A stretch of 13,068 bases of DNA from DATKQD01 sp050695655 (GTDB lineage: Bacteria; Chloroflexota; JAJPGV01): the NCBI GenBank assembly GCA_050695655.1, contig JBOGTU010000119.1, positions 1 through 13,068 on the forward strand. The letters run 5' to 3'. Position 1 is the stretch's first letter, and each line of letters opens with the position of its first letter. Below, in pieces: positions 5,652 to 12,275 of the stretch. The translations under genes were made by a program, and so were the position numbers. Under the pieces are notes generated by a model. That model saw only the letters and a program-made list of their open reading frames with translations, had not been told where the DNA came from and ran no database searches.

Positions 5652-7277
5652 ATGACAACTGATAAGCACTACAACCCCTGGATCGTGCTGGTGGTGCTGT
5701 GCGCTGGCTTCTTCATGATCCTGCTGGACACCACCGTGGTGCAGATTGCCATCCCCAGCATCATCGATAGCCTGCATGCGTCGCTGGACCAGATCCTGTG
5801 GGTGATCAACGCCTACATCCTGGTGTACGCCGTGCTGCTCATCACCGCCGGCCGGCTGGGCGATGTGATGGGCCCGCGCACGCTGTTCGTGATCGGGCTG
5901 GTGATCTTCACGGCGGCCTCCGCCTATTGCGGGCTGGCGCCGGACACGACGCACCTCATCACGGCGCGTGTCATTCAAGGCGTGGGCGGCGCACTGCTCA
6001 CGCCGCAAACGCTGTCCATGCTGACCATCATCTTTCCGCCGGAGCGGCGCGGCGCCGCGTTCGGCATCTGGGGCGGCATCAGCGGCATCGCCGCGGTCAT
6101 CGGCCCTACGCTGGGTGGCTACCTGGTCACCAACTTCAGCTGGCGCGCCATCTTCTTCATCAATGTGCCGGTGGGCATCGCGGCGGTGGTCGCCACCTTT
6201 CTGCTGGTGCCGGACATCCGGATGGATCACCAGCACACCTTTGACATTGGCGGCGTGGTGCTGGCCAGCGTGGGCCTGTTCGCCATCGTGTTCGGGCTGG
6301 TGGATGGCCAGCGCTTCAACTGGGGCGCGGTCGCGGGCCCGATCAGCATTCCGCTCATCATCGGGTTGGGCGTGGCGCTGCTGGGAGGCTTCGTGGTGTG
6401 GGAGGCGCGCCAGGCCGAGCCGCTCATGCCGCTGTCGCTGTTCCAGGATCGCAACTTCAGCGTGATGAACTGGGTTGGCGTGACCACCAGCTTCGCCATG
6501 CTGGGCCTCTTTCTGCCCATCATCATCTACTTCCAGTCGGTACTGGGCATGACCGCGCTGCAGGCGGGGCTGGCCATCGCCCCTATGTCGGTGGTGCTCA
6601 TGGTTGTGGCGCCGCTCTCGGGCCGCCTGTCCGATGCCATCGGCGGCAAGTACATTCTCTTTCTGGGCTGCCTCATCTTCGGCGGCGGCATGGGCGCTAT
6701 CGCCTTCAATTCGACGACCAGCGCCACGCTGTGGACCTTCCTGCCGTGGTTCGTCCTGGCCGGCGTGGGGCTGGGCATGGTGTTCGCGCCCATGGCCACC
6801 ATCGCCATGCGCGACATCAGCGCGACCATGGCCGGCGCGGCGTCCGGTATCTTCAACACCACCCGCCAGCTGGGCTCACTCATCGGCACCGCCGTGGTGG
6901 GCGCGGTGCTGCAGAACCAGCTCGCCACTCAGCTGGCGGCCCACGCGGCGGCGGCATCCACCAAGCTGCCACCGGCCTACCGGCAGCAGTTTGTGCAGGC
7001 CTTCGCGCAGGCCGGCCAGGGCGGCTTGCAGGTAGGCCCGGGCCAGAGCGGCGCCGCGGCGCTGCCCGCCGGCATCCCGCCCGCTATCGCCAAACAGGTG
7101 CAGGTCATCGTCCACGGCGTGTTCACCAATGCCTACGTCGATACCTTGCGCCCAACGCTGGCCATCCCCGTGGCCCTCATGGTGCTCGGCGCCGTGAGCA
7201 CGCTGCTGGTGCAGCGCCGCCTGGCAGCGACGCCCACCGCGCAAGCCCCTGACCCTGAGCCCGTCTTCGCCGGCTGA
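5652..7277 (+). CDS. MFS transporter, DHA2 family (EmrB/QacA-type drug efflux)
   Basis: A 541-residue inner-membrane proton antiporter, expected to have 14 membrane segments and to export toxic or drug-like compounds. Signature motifs are present in order: motif D1 in LLDTTVVQIAIPSI (Asp26), motif A GRLGDVMGPRT (68-77), motif B ARVIQGVGGALLTP (Arg106) and the antiporter motif C running to IGPTLGGYL (140-158). A long Ala/Gln-rich external loop of about 65 residues precedes the last helix, common in DHA2 proteins. The start ATG follows AAGGAAGGG (5632-5640) at slightly long spacing. It follows tetR on the same strand, and convergently abuts the NRAMP-type gene with only 5 bases between stops and no terminator. 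The substrate is unknown. Confidence 0.93.
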   Translation: MTTDKHYNPWIVLVVLCAGFFMILLDTTVVQIAIPSIIDSLHASLDQILWVINAYILVYAVLLITAGRLGDVMGPRTLFVIGLVIFTAASAYCGLAPDTTHLITARVIQGVGGALLTPQTLSMLTIIFPPERRGAAFGIWGGISGIAAVIGPTLGGYLVTNFSWRAIFFINVPVGIAAVVATFLLVPDIRMDHQHTFDIGGVVLASVGLFAIVFGLVDGQRFNWGAVAGPISIPLIIGLGVALLGGFVVWEARQAEPLMPLSLFQDRNFSVMNWVGVTTSFAMLGLFLPIIIYFQSVLGMTALQAGLAIAPMSVVLMVVAPLSGRLSDAIGGKYILFLGCLIFGGGMGAIAFNSTTSATLWTFLPWFVLAGVGLGMVFAPMATIAMRDISATMAGAASGIFNTTRQLGSLIGTAVVGAVLQNQLATQLAAHAAAASTKLPPAYRQQFVQAFAQAGQGGLQVGPGQSGAAALPAGIPPAIAKQVQVIVHGVFTNAYVDTLRPTLAIPVALMVLGAVSTLLVQRRLAATPTAQAPDPEPVFAG

Positions 7278-7282
7278 CGTCC

Positions 7283-8584
7283 TCAGCCCACCCTGATGCC
7301 GGCCACGCCCAGGAGGGTCACGGCGACGTAGAGGACTGACAGCAGGCTGATGGCTGCCACCGTGGCATAGGCGAAAACGTTGCGGACGGGGCCATTGACC
7401 GAGCTGCCCATGATCTCGCGGTCGTTCACCAGGCGGATCATGGTGAACAGCTCGATGGGCAGCAGCAAGCCGTTGATGACCTGGGTCACCAGCAGCAGCT
7501 GAATGACGTTGATGCCGGGGATGATCGCCACGCCGGCGCCAAACACGAGCAGCGCCGTGAGCAACCCCAGAAACGCGGGCGCCTCGCGCGGGGTGCGCGA
7601 GATGCCACGCTCCAGCCCCAGCGCCTCGGTGATGGAGTAGGTGGTGGCGAGCGGCACCACGGCCGCCGCCAGCACGGACGCGCCAAACAGCCCGATGGCG
7701 AACAGGTAGCCGGCAAACGGCCCCGCCAGCGGAGCTAAGGCCTGTGCCGCGTCCTGCGCGGTGTTCACCTGCACGTGGTGCACGAAGAGTGTGGCCCCAG
7801 TGGCGATGATGATGAACATCGAGATGAGGTCGCCGAAGATGGCGCCGGCATACGCATCGCCCCGCGCTTGCCGCTCACTCTGCGTGCCTTTCTCCGCCAC
7901 CGCGGACTGCAGGTACAGCTGCATGTAGGGCGTGATGGTGGTGCCTACGGTGGCCACAAAGATGAGCAGGTAGCCGCTGTTGAGCTGGAAGTTGGGCACC
8001 AGCAGCTGCCGGCCCACCGCGAGCCAATGTGGTTTGGCCAGCACGGCCGACACGGGATAGGCGAAGAAGGCGAAGGTCATGGTGATGAACACCACCTCCA
8101 CCCGCTTGTAGTTGCCCCGCACCACCAGCCACCAGATCAGCAGCGCCATCACCAGCACTACCGGCCAGCGGGGCAGGCCAAACAGCTCCGCGGCCGCGCC
8201 CATGCCCGCGAACTCGGAGACTACCAGCACCGCGTTGGCCACCAGCAGCGAGAGCAGCACAAAGGCCGTCCAGTGAATGCCGAAGCGCTCGCGCACCAGG
8301 TCCGAGAAGCCCTTGCCGGTCACCGCGCCCATGCGCGCCGCCATCTCCTGCACCAGCATGAGGCTGATCGTGACCAGCACCATCATCCACAGCAGGCTGT
8401 AGCCGTAATTGGCGCCGACCGTGGCGTAGGTCGCGATGCCGCCGGCATCGTTGCCGGCATTGGCCGAGATGAGCCCGGGCCCCAGCAGCCCCAGCGGAAG
8501 CAGCAGCCGCGTACGCCGCCGCAACCCCCGCGCGAGCAGCTTCGGCCCGTGGGCGGGCGCCTCGGCCGGGGGCTGGTCGAGCAT
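7283..8584 (-). CDS. NRAMP-family divalent metal transporter, atypical (possibly Mg2+, NRMT-like)
   Basis: A 433-residue membrane protein with about 11 hydrophobic segments and the LeuT-like NRAMP layout. The first helix reads LLGPGLISANAGNDAGGIAT: the canonical DPGN metal motif becomes DAGG (46-49), keeping the Asp but losing the Asn. Helix 6 reads TVGTTITPYMQLYLQS (212-227), where the canonical MPH is replaced by TPY, so the soft-metal-binding Met is absent. Such replacements are known in NRAMP-related magnesium transporters (NRMT clade), so Mg2+ or another hard ion is more likely than Mn2+/Fe2+ here; this is inference. The start is well set by AGGAGGGAGG (complement of 8591-8600) six bases before the ATG. 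It is divergent from selD and convergent with the MFS gene. Confidence 0.88.
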   Translation of the reverse strand: MLDQPPAEAPAHGPKLLARGLRRRTRLLLPLGLLGPGLISANAGNDAGGIATYATVGANYGYSLLWMMVLVTISLMLVQEMAARMGAVTGKGFSDLVRERFGIHWTAFVLLSLLVANAVLVVSEFAGMGAAAELFGLPRWPVVLVMALLIWWLVVRGNYKRVEVVFITMTFAFFAYPVSAVLAKPHWLAVGRQLLVPNFQLNSGYLLIFVATVGTTITPYMQLYLQSAVAEKGTQSERQARGDAYAGAIFGDLISMFIIIATGATLFVHHVQVNTAQDAAQALAPLAGPFAGYLFAIGLFGASVLAAAVVPLATTYSITEALGLERGISRTPREAPAFLGLLTALLVFGAGVAIIPGINVIQLLLVTQVINGLLLPIELFTMIRLVNDREIMGSSVNGPVRNVFAYATVAAISLLSVLYVAVTLLGVAGIRVG

Positions 8585-8655
8585 GGGCCGCCTCCCTCCT
8601 CACTGGATGTTCCCGCCGGGCCGCGGACTTTCGCCAGCGAGGCGCCCGAACGCCC

Positions 8656-8661
8656 ATTGTA
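8656..8661 (-). promoter_or_regulatory. Candidate -10 box for the NRAMP-type transporter gene
   Basis: TACAAT on the minus strand, about 70 bases before the ATG, would start an mRNA with a leader of about 65 bases that includes the strong AGGAGGGAGG site. No convincing -35 is seen. This contrasts with the neighbouring -10 boxes, which sit directly on start codons. The leader is too short for a known Mg2+ riboswitch, and none is recognised. Confidence 0.35.
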
Positions 8662-8701
8662 GCCCCGCCAGCTCGCGCGGCCGGCGCGCGCAAACTTTTT
8701 C

Positions 8702-8707
8702 TATACT
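8702..8707 (+). promoter_or_regulatory. -10 box of selD promoter (predicted leaderless GTG mRNA)
   Basis: TATACT is followed by 5 bases and the GTG at 8713, placing the predicted transcript start at about 8713-8714. There is no Shine-Dalgarno sequence before the GTG. No -35 match is visible in the GC-rich DNA upstream. This supports the start chosen for selD. Confidence 0.5.
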
Positions 8708-8712
8708 GGCCT

Positions 8713-9774
8713 GTGACCATCGGCAGGAAGATTCGGCTCACCAGCTATGCGCACTGCGCGGGTTGAGCTGCCAAGCTGAGTCCTACGGACCTGGCTCACG
8801 TGCTGAGCCACTTGCCCAAACAAACCGACCCGCGCCTGCTGGTGGGCACCGAAACCGCCGACGACGCCGGCGTGTACCGCATAGCGGACGACCTCGCCCT
8901 GGTGCAGACGGTGGACCTGTTCCCGCCGGTGGTGGACGATCCGTACTGGTTCGGCGCCATCGCCGCCGCGAATGCCTTGAGCGACGTGTACGCCATGGGC
9001 GGCAAGCCGCTCACCGCGCTGAACATCGCCGGCTGGCCGCGCGAACTCGACCTGGACCTGCTGGGGGAAGTGCTGCGCGGCGGGTCGGACAAGCTGCGCG
9101 AAGCGGGCACGACGCTGGTGGGCGGCCACTCCTGGGAGGATGAGGAGCCCAAGTTCGGCCTCTCGGTGACCGGTCTGATCCACCCCGACCGCATCGTCAC
9201 CAATGCCGGCGCGCGGGTGGGCGATGCGCTGGTGCTCACCAAGCCGCTGGGCCTGGGCGTGATCACGACCGGCGCCAAAAATGAGCTGGCACAGCCCGAA
9301 GCGCTGGACGAGGCCATCCACATCATGGCGGCGCTCAACGCGGGCGCCGCCGAGGCCATGCTGGCTGTGGGCGTTCACGCCGCAACCGATGTGACCGGCT
9401 TTGGCCTGCTGGGCCACCTGCGGGAGATGACGCGCGGCAGCCGCGTGGGCGCCGATCTGCACGCCGCGGCCATTCCCGTACTGCCCGAGGCGCGACGGCT
9501 GGCCGCGCTCAGCATGGTGCCTGGGGGCAGCCAGCGCAACCTTGAGGCCCTGCGAGGCGATGTGGCCTTCGGCGCGCTCGGGGACATCGATCAGCAGCTG
9601 CTGGCGGACGCGCAAACCTCGGGCGGGCTGCTCATCGCCGTGGCGCAGGACCGGCTGGCGGAGCTGCTGGAGCGCCTCCAGGCTGCCGGCACCCCGGCCC
9701 AGAGCCTGATCGGCGAAATCACCGCCGCGCGGGAGCCGAGCATCCGCGTTCTGGCTGCCACACGGCCGAGCTGA
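8713..9774 (+). CDS. selD: Selenide, water dikinase (selenophosphate synthetase), selenocysteine-containing
   Basis: Makes selenophosphate from selenide and ATP, the selenium donor for Sec-tRNA and selenouridine. Read from GTG 8713 the protein is 353 residues, like E. coli SelD (347). It opens with IRLTSYAHCAG-U-AAKLSP, where U is an in-frame TGA at 8764-8766 (codon 18). This aligns residue for residue with E. coli IRLTQYSHGAG-C-GCKISP, so TGA replaces the catalytic Cys17, and Lys21 matches the essential Lys20. Further landmarks are ETADDAGVY, AMGGKPLTALNIAGWP, VGGHSWEDEEPKFGLSVTG, TDVTGFGLLGHL and QTSGGLL. Taking the first stop-free start (GTG 8800) would remove the whole active-site loop. 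The second Cys of the usual GCGC is Ala here. selA, selB and selC are not in the window. Confidence 0.93.
8774..8809 (+). promoter_or_regulatory. Candidate bacterial SECIS element of selD
   Basis: Two mutually exclusive hairpins follow the TGA. One is AGCTGAGTCC (8774-8783), loop TAC, GGACCTGGCT (8787-8796), with nine pairs (two G-U) and one A-C mismatch; its loop is 17 bases from the TGA. The other is GGCTCA (8793-8798), loop CGTGC, TGAGCC (8804-8809), a perfect 6-bp stem whose loop is 32 bases from the TGA and has a G in its first two positions. Bacterial SECIS loops are usually 16-37 bases from the UGA with an early G, so the second fits the known consensus better. SelB binding is inferred. 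Confidence 0.5.
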
Positions 9775-9788
9775 CGCGCTGGGAGTTT

Positions 9789-9810
9789 GGCCGCAAAGCC
9801 ATAAGCGGCC
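9789..9810. other. Hairpin in the selD / racemase-like convergent gap
   Basis: A perfect 6-bp inverted repeat (GGCCGC, 10-base loop, GCGGCC) lies 15 bases past the selD stop, between two convergent genes (gap 9775-9899). No T-run follows on either strand, so it is a weak candidate terminator or an mRNA-protecting hairpin. The rest of the 125-base gap is GC-rich with no gene seen. Confidence 0.35.
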
Positions 9811-9899
9811 CTCCACCGGCCCCCGCGGCCGCCACTTCGACCTGAACGGACGTTACTGGGCAACCACCCGGCTGCCGCGGCATGTTTCCGGCCGGACTT

Positions 9900-10964
9900 C
9901 TAGGCCGAGAGCTCCAACCGTTTCACGGCTGCTTCGTCTACCTCCAGGCCCAGGCCGGGCCTGGCGCTCAGCTCGAGCCAGCCATCCCTCACCTGGGGTG
10001 GCTCGCGCCACAGGTCCGACGCCCAGGGCAAGTACTCCAAGATGCGCCCGTTGGGCGCCGCCGCCACCGCATGCGCCAGAATTTCCGGGCAGAGATGGCT
10101 CACGATGGGCCGGCCATAGGTTTCGGCCAGGTGGGCGATCTTCATCCAGGGGGTGAGGCCGCCCACGTTCAGATCCACCATCACCAGGTCCAGGGCTCGC
10201 CGTTCCAGCAATCGGCGAAAGGGCGCGCTGCCGGAGTACGACTCGCCCGCCGCCAGCGGTGTTTGCAGCTCTCGGGCGACACGTGCCAGCCCCTCCTCGT
10301 CCTGGTGGGAAATGGGATCCTCCAGGTAGAACAGGCCGCACTCGTCCAGCGCGGCGCCAATGGTGAGCGCCTGCTTCACGTCCCACGACTGGTTGGCATC
10401 GGCCAGCAGATCCATGCTCGGCCCGGCCGCTTCGCGTATGATGCGCGTACGCTCCACGGCATCCCTGGCTGAACCCATGCCGCCCAGCCGAAACTTGAGC
10501 GCGGTGAAGCCCTGCTCTCGGAACCAGGCCGCGTTGCGTGCCACGGTGTCGGCCTCCAGTTGCCACCACAGCTTCCAGCCACCATACACCCGCACACGGT
10601 TGCTGAACCCGCCCAGCAGCTGCCACACCGGCCGCCCCAGCGCCTTGCCCCGAATGTCCCATAGCGCCACGTCGACGAGGCTGGCCGCGCGGTGCGCCAG
10701 CCCGGCCAGGGGGCCTTCCGCACCCTGCAGCCGAGCGCTCACAGCCTCGCTGTTGAGGATGTCGCAGCCGGCCAGGCGTGTCACCAGCGCCTCCACAGTG
10801 ACGCTCAGTGCTTTGGCGCTCCAGGTGCCTTCGCCCGCGAAGCTCACGTAGCCCACGCCCTCCAGGCCCTCATCCGTGCGGAGCTGCAGCAGCAGGTGCG
10901 TTCCCGTGCGGGGACCGTCGTACGGGACGCGTACGAGTCGTAAAATGGAGCCGGCGATGTTCAT
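9900..10964 (-). CDS. Mandelate racemase/muconate lactonizing-type enolase-superfamily enzyme
   Basis: A 354-residue enolase-superfamily protein: N-terminal capping domain, then an (alpha/beta)7-beta barrel that removes the alpha proton of a carboxylate substrate bound to Mg2+. Metal ligands are Asp189 (LADANQSW), Glu215 (YLEDP) and Glu241 (AGES). The acid/base residues of the mandelate racemase subgroup are Asp264 (VMVDLNVGG), His290 (VSHLCPE) and Glu310 (ILEYLP), at nearly constant offset from mandelate racemase numbering. The KxK motif is K157-F-R159, so the second Lys is Arg. Loss of that Lys argues against a simple racemase and for a one-base reaction such as acid-sugar dehydration. Its ATG overlaps the amidohydrolase stop as ATGA. 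The substrate cannot be assigned. Confidence 0.9.
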   Translation of the reverse strand: MNIAGSILRLVRVPYDGPRTGTHLLLQLRTDEGLEGVGYVSFAGEGTWSAKALSVTVEALVTRLAGCDILNSEAVSARLQGAEGPLAGLAHRAASLVDVALWDIRGKALGRPVWQLLGGFSNRVRVYGGWKLWWQLEADTVARNAAWFREQGFTALKFRLGGMGSARDAVERTRIIREAAGPSMDLLADANQSWDVKQALTIGAALDECGLFYLEDPISHQDEEGLARVARELQTPLAAGESYSGSAPFRRLLERRALDLVMVDLNVGGLTPWMKIAHLAETYGRPIVSHLCPEILAHAVAAAPNGRILEYLPWASDLWREPPQVRDGWLELSARPGLGLEVDEAAVKRLELSA

Positions 10965-12109
10965 GCTCGCACCGCCGGTGCGACAGGCGCCAGCTCCGGC
11001 AGGCCGAACACGCGGCCCACCGTGCGCGAGGTCATGAGCGCGCGCTCCTCCACGCTGCAGTCAGCCATGATGCGCTCCACCGTGGCGCGGGAGTTGGGCC
11101 ACACGGAATCGCCATGCGGGTAGTCGCTGGCCCACATCAGCGTTTCCACGCCGATAACATCGCGCGTGCGGATGCCCAGCTCATCGTCCTCGAACGTGGC
11201 CAGGAAGTTCCGCTGCCAGTAATCGCTGAAGCGCAGCTTGATCTTGGTCCGGTCCTCACGGCGAAACTGGCGCCAGTCCATGCGCTGCAGAAAGTGCGCG
11301 ATCCAGCCGGTTTCGAACTCGGCCGCTACGAAGGTGATGTTCGGAAAGCGGTCGCACACACCGCCCATGATCAGATCGCTGATGGTCACGGCTACGCCCA
11401 GGTGGATGAGCGTGTAGCCCAGCCCGTGGCGGCGAAAAGCCTCAGGTGTGCTGTTGCGCGAGGCTCCGACGCCGGAATGGAAGGTGACCGGCAGATGCAG
11501 CTCCTGCACCGTGGCCCACAGCGCATCGTATTCCGGATCGAGGTAGAGCCGCTCGTCCGGCGAGCCGCAGGGGATGACGATGCCCACGTGGCCCAGCTCC
11601 TTGGCGCGCCGTACCTCGGCCACGGCCGCCGAAATGTCGTGCACCTGGATGCAGGCCAGCGGGAACATGCGCCCGTGGGACTCCTTGGCATAGTCCGCCA
11701 GCCAGTCGTTATAGGCCACGAAGGTGGCCGCGGCAACTTCCGCATCCGCCCCCTGCATGGCAAAAAAGCCACCCATGGCGCTGGGGAACAGCACCTCCGC
11801 CGCCACACCGTCCGCGTCCATGTCTCTCAGGCGCGCGCTGATGCTGGTGAGGCTGTCTCGCGCCTCGTAGCCGGCGCGCTCGGTTTGATCGTGGCGCGGG
11901 GTTTGCGGCTCCATGCCCGCCGTGGCGAACACGCCCACCGGAATGGTGCGCCCCAGGCCGGTGTCCAGCTGCCAGCCGCGCTCCGGCGTCTGCACCATGC
12001 GCGGCGCCGGCTTGCCGAAGCGCTTGGCCACCGGCGCGAAGATCTCCGGCACCTCCACAATGTGCGAATCCGCCGATATCAACGGCGTCTCCGCCCACTT
12101 CTCACTCAT
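10961..12109 (-). CDS. Amidohydrolase-family (amidohydrolase 2) metal-dependent hydrolase or decarboxylase
   Basis: A 382-residue TIM-barrel protein of the ACMSD/gamma-resorcylate decarboxylase-like branch. The first strand carries SADSHIVE (Asp14, His16, Glu19), the DxHxxE form of the HxH metal motif in this branch. Later come PVTFHSG (His211), the conserved AEFETGWIAHFLQRMDW, and MWASDYPHGDSVWP with Asp329 and His332, which complete the metal site. Members hydrolyse or decarboxylate aromatic and other carboxylates; the substrate here is unknown. The start has a strong AAGGAG site (complement of 12116-12121) seven to eight bases upstream. It overlaps the racemase-like gene by 4 bases, so the two proteins probably act in one pathway. 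Confidence 0.9.
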   Translation of the reverse strand: MSEKWAETPLISADSHIVEVPEIFAPVAKRFGKPAPRMVQTPERGWQLDTGLGRTIPVGVFATAGMEPQTPRHDQTERAGYEARDSLTSISARLRDMDADGVAAEVLFPSAMGGFFAMQGADAEVAAATFVAYNDWLADYAKESHGRMFPLACIQVHDISAAVAEVRRAKELGHVGIVIPCGSPDERLYLDPEYDALWATVQELHLPVTFHSGVGASRNSTPEAFRRHGLGYTLIHLGVAVTISDLIMGGVCDRFPNITFVAAEFETGWIAHFLQRMDWRQFRREDRTKIKLRFSDYWQRNFLATFEDDELGIRTRDVIGVETLMWASDYPHGDSVWPNSRATVERIMADCSVEERALMTSRTVGRVFGLPELAPVAPAVRA

Positions 12110-12192
12110 CAGTCATCTCCTTGCCAATCCCATCCGGCTCTGTCTGATGTCGCCATGCCCTCTCCGGTGCTGCCGCTGTCGCACGCAGCAGC

Positions 12193-12240
12193 GCCCTCTC
12201 CCGTCCACCCGCTGGCGGATGGGAGAGGGCGGGGGTGAGG
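12193..12240 (-). repeat. Dispersed hairpin repeat, copy 4 (long-stem form)
   Basis: Arms GCCCTCTCCC (12193-12202) and GGGAGAGGGC (12221-12230) pair perfectly over 10 bp, and the 18 bases between them extend the stem with a few mismatches. A GGGGTGAGGG tail runs to 12240. In minus-strand orientation it matches the CCCTCACC-spacer-CCTCTCCC order of the other copies. It fills most of the gap between the alcohol dehydrogenase stop and the amidohydrolase start (12110-12275), which holds no other feature besides the amidohydrolase ribosome-binding site. Confidence 0.75.
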
Positions 12241-12275
12241 GCCTCCTGTCCTGCCGGATTGACCAGTGCTGGCCA

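Noticed and set aside
5508..6236. A 242-codon open frame on the minus strand over the tetR-MFS junction
   Set aside because: Antisense to tetR and MFS coding sequence; His/Asp/Gln-rich with no motif.
7278..7282. Terminator between the convergent MFS and NRAMP-type genes
   Set aside because: Only five bases separate the stops and no hairpin with T-run is visible around them.
8800..9774. selD starting at GTG 8800
   Set aside because: It removes the catalytic Cys/Sec loop. The upstream frame through TGA aligns perfectly to SelD.
10808..12238. A 476-codon open frame on the plus strand
   Set aside because: It lies antisense to the amidohydrolase and racemase-like genes, is rich in His, Arg and Gln without any motif, and arises from GC-rich codon use on the other strand.
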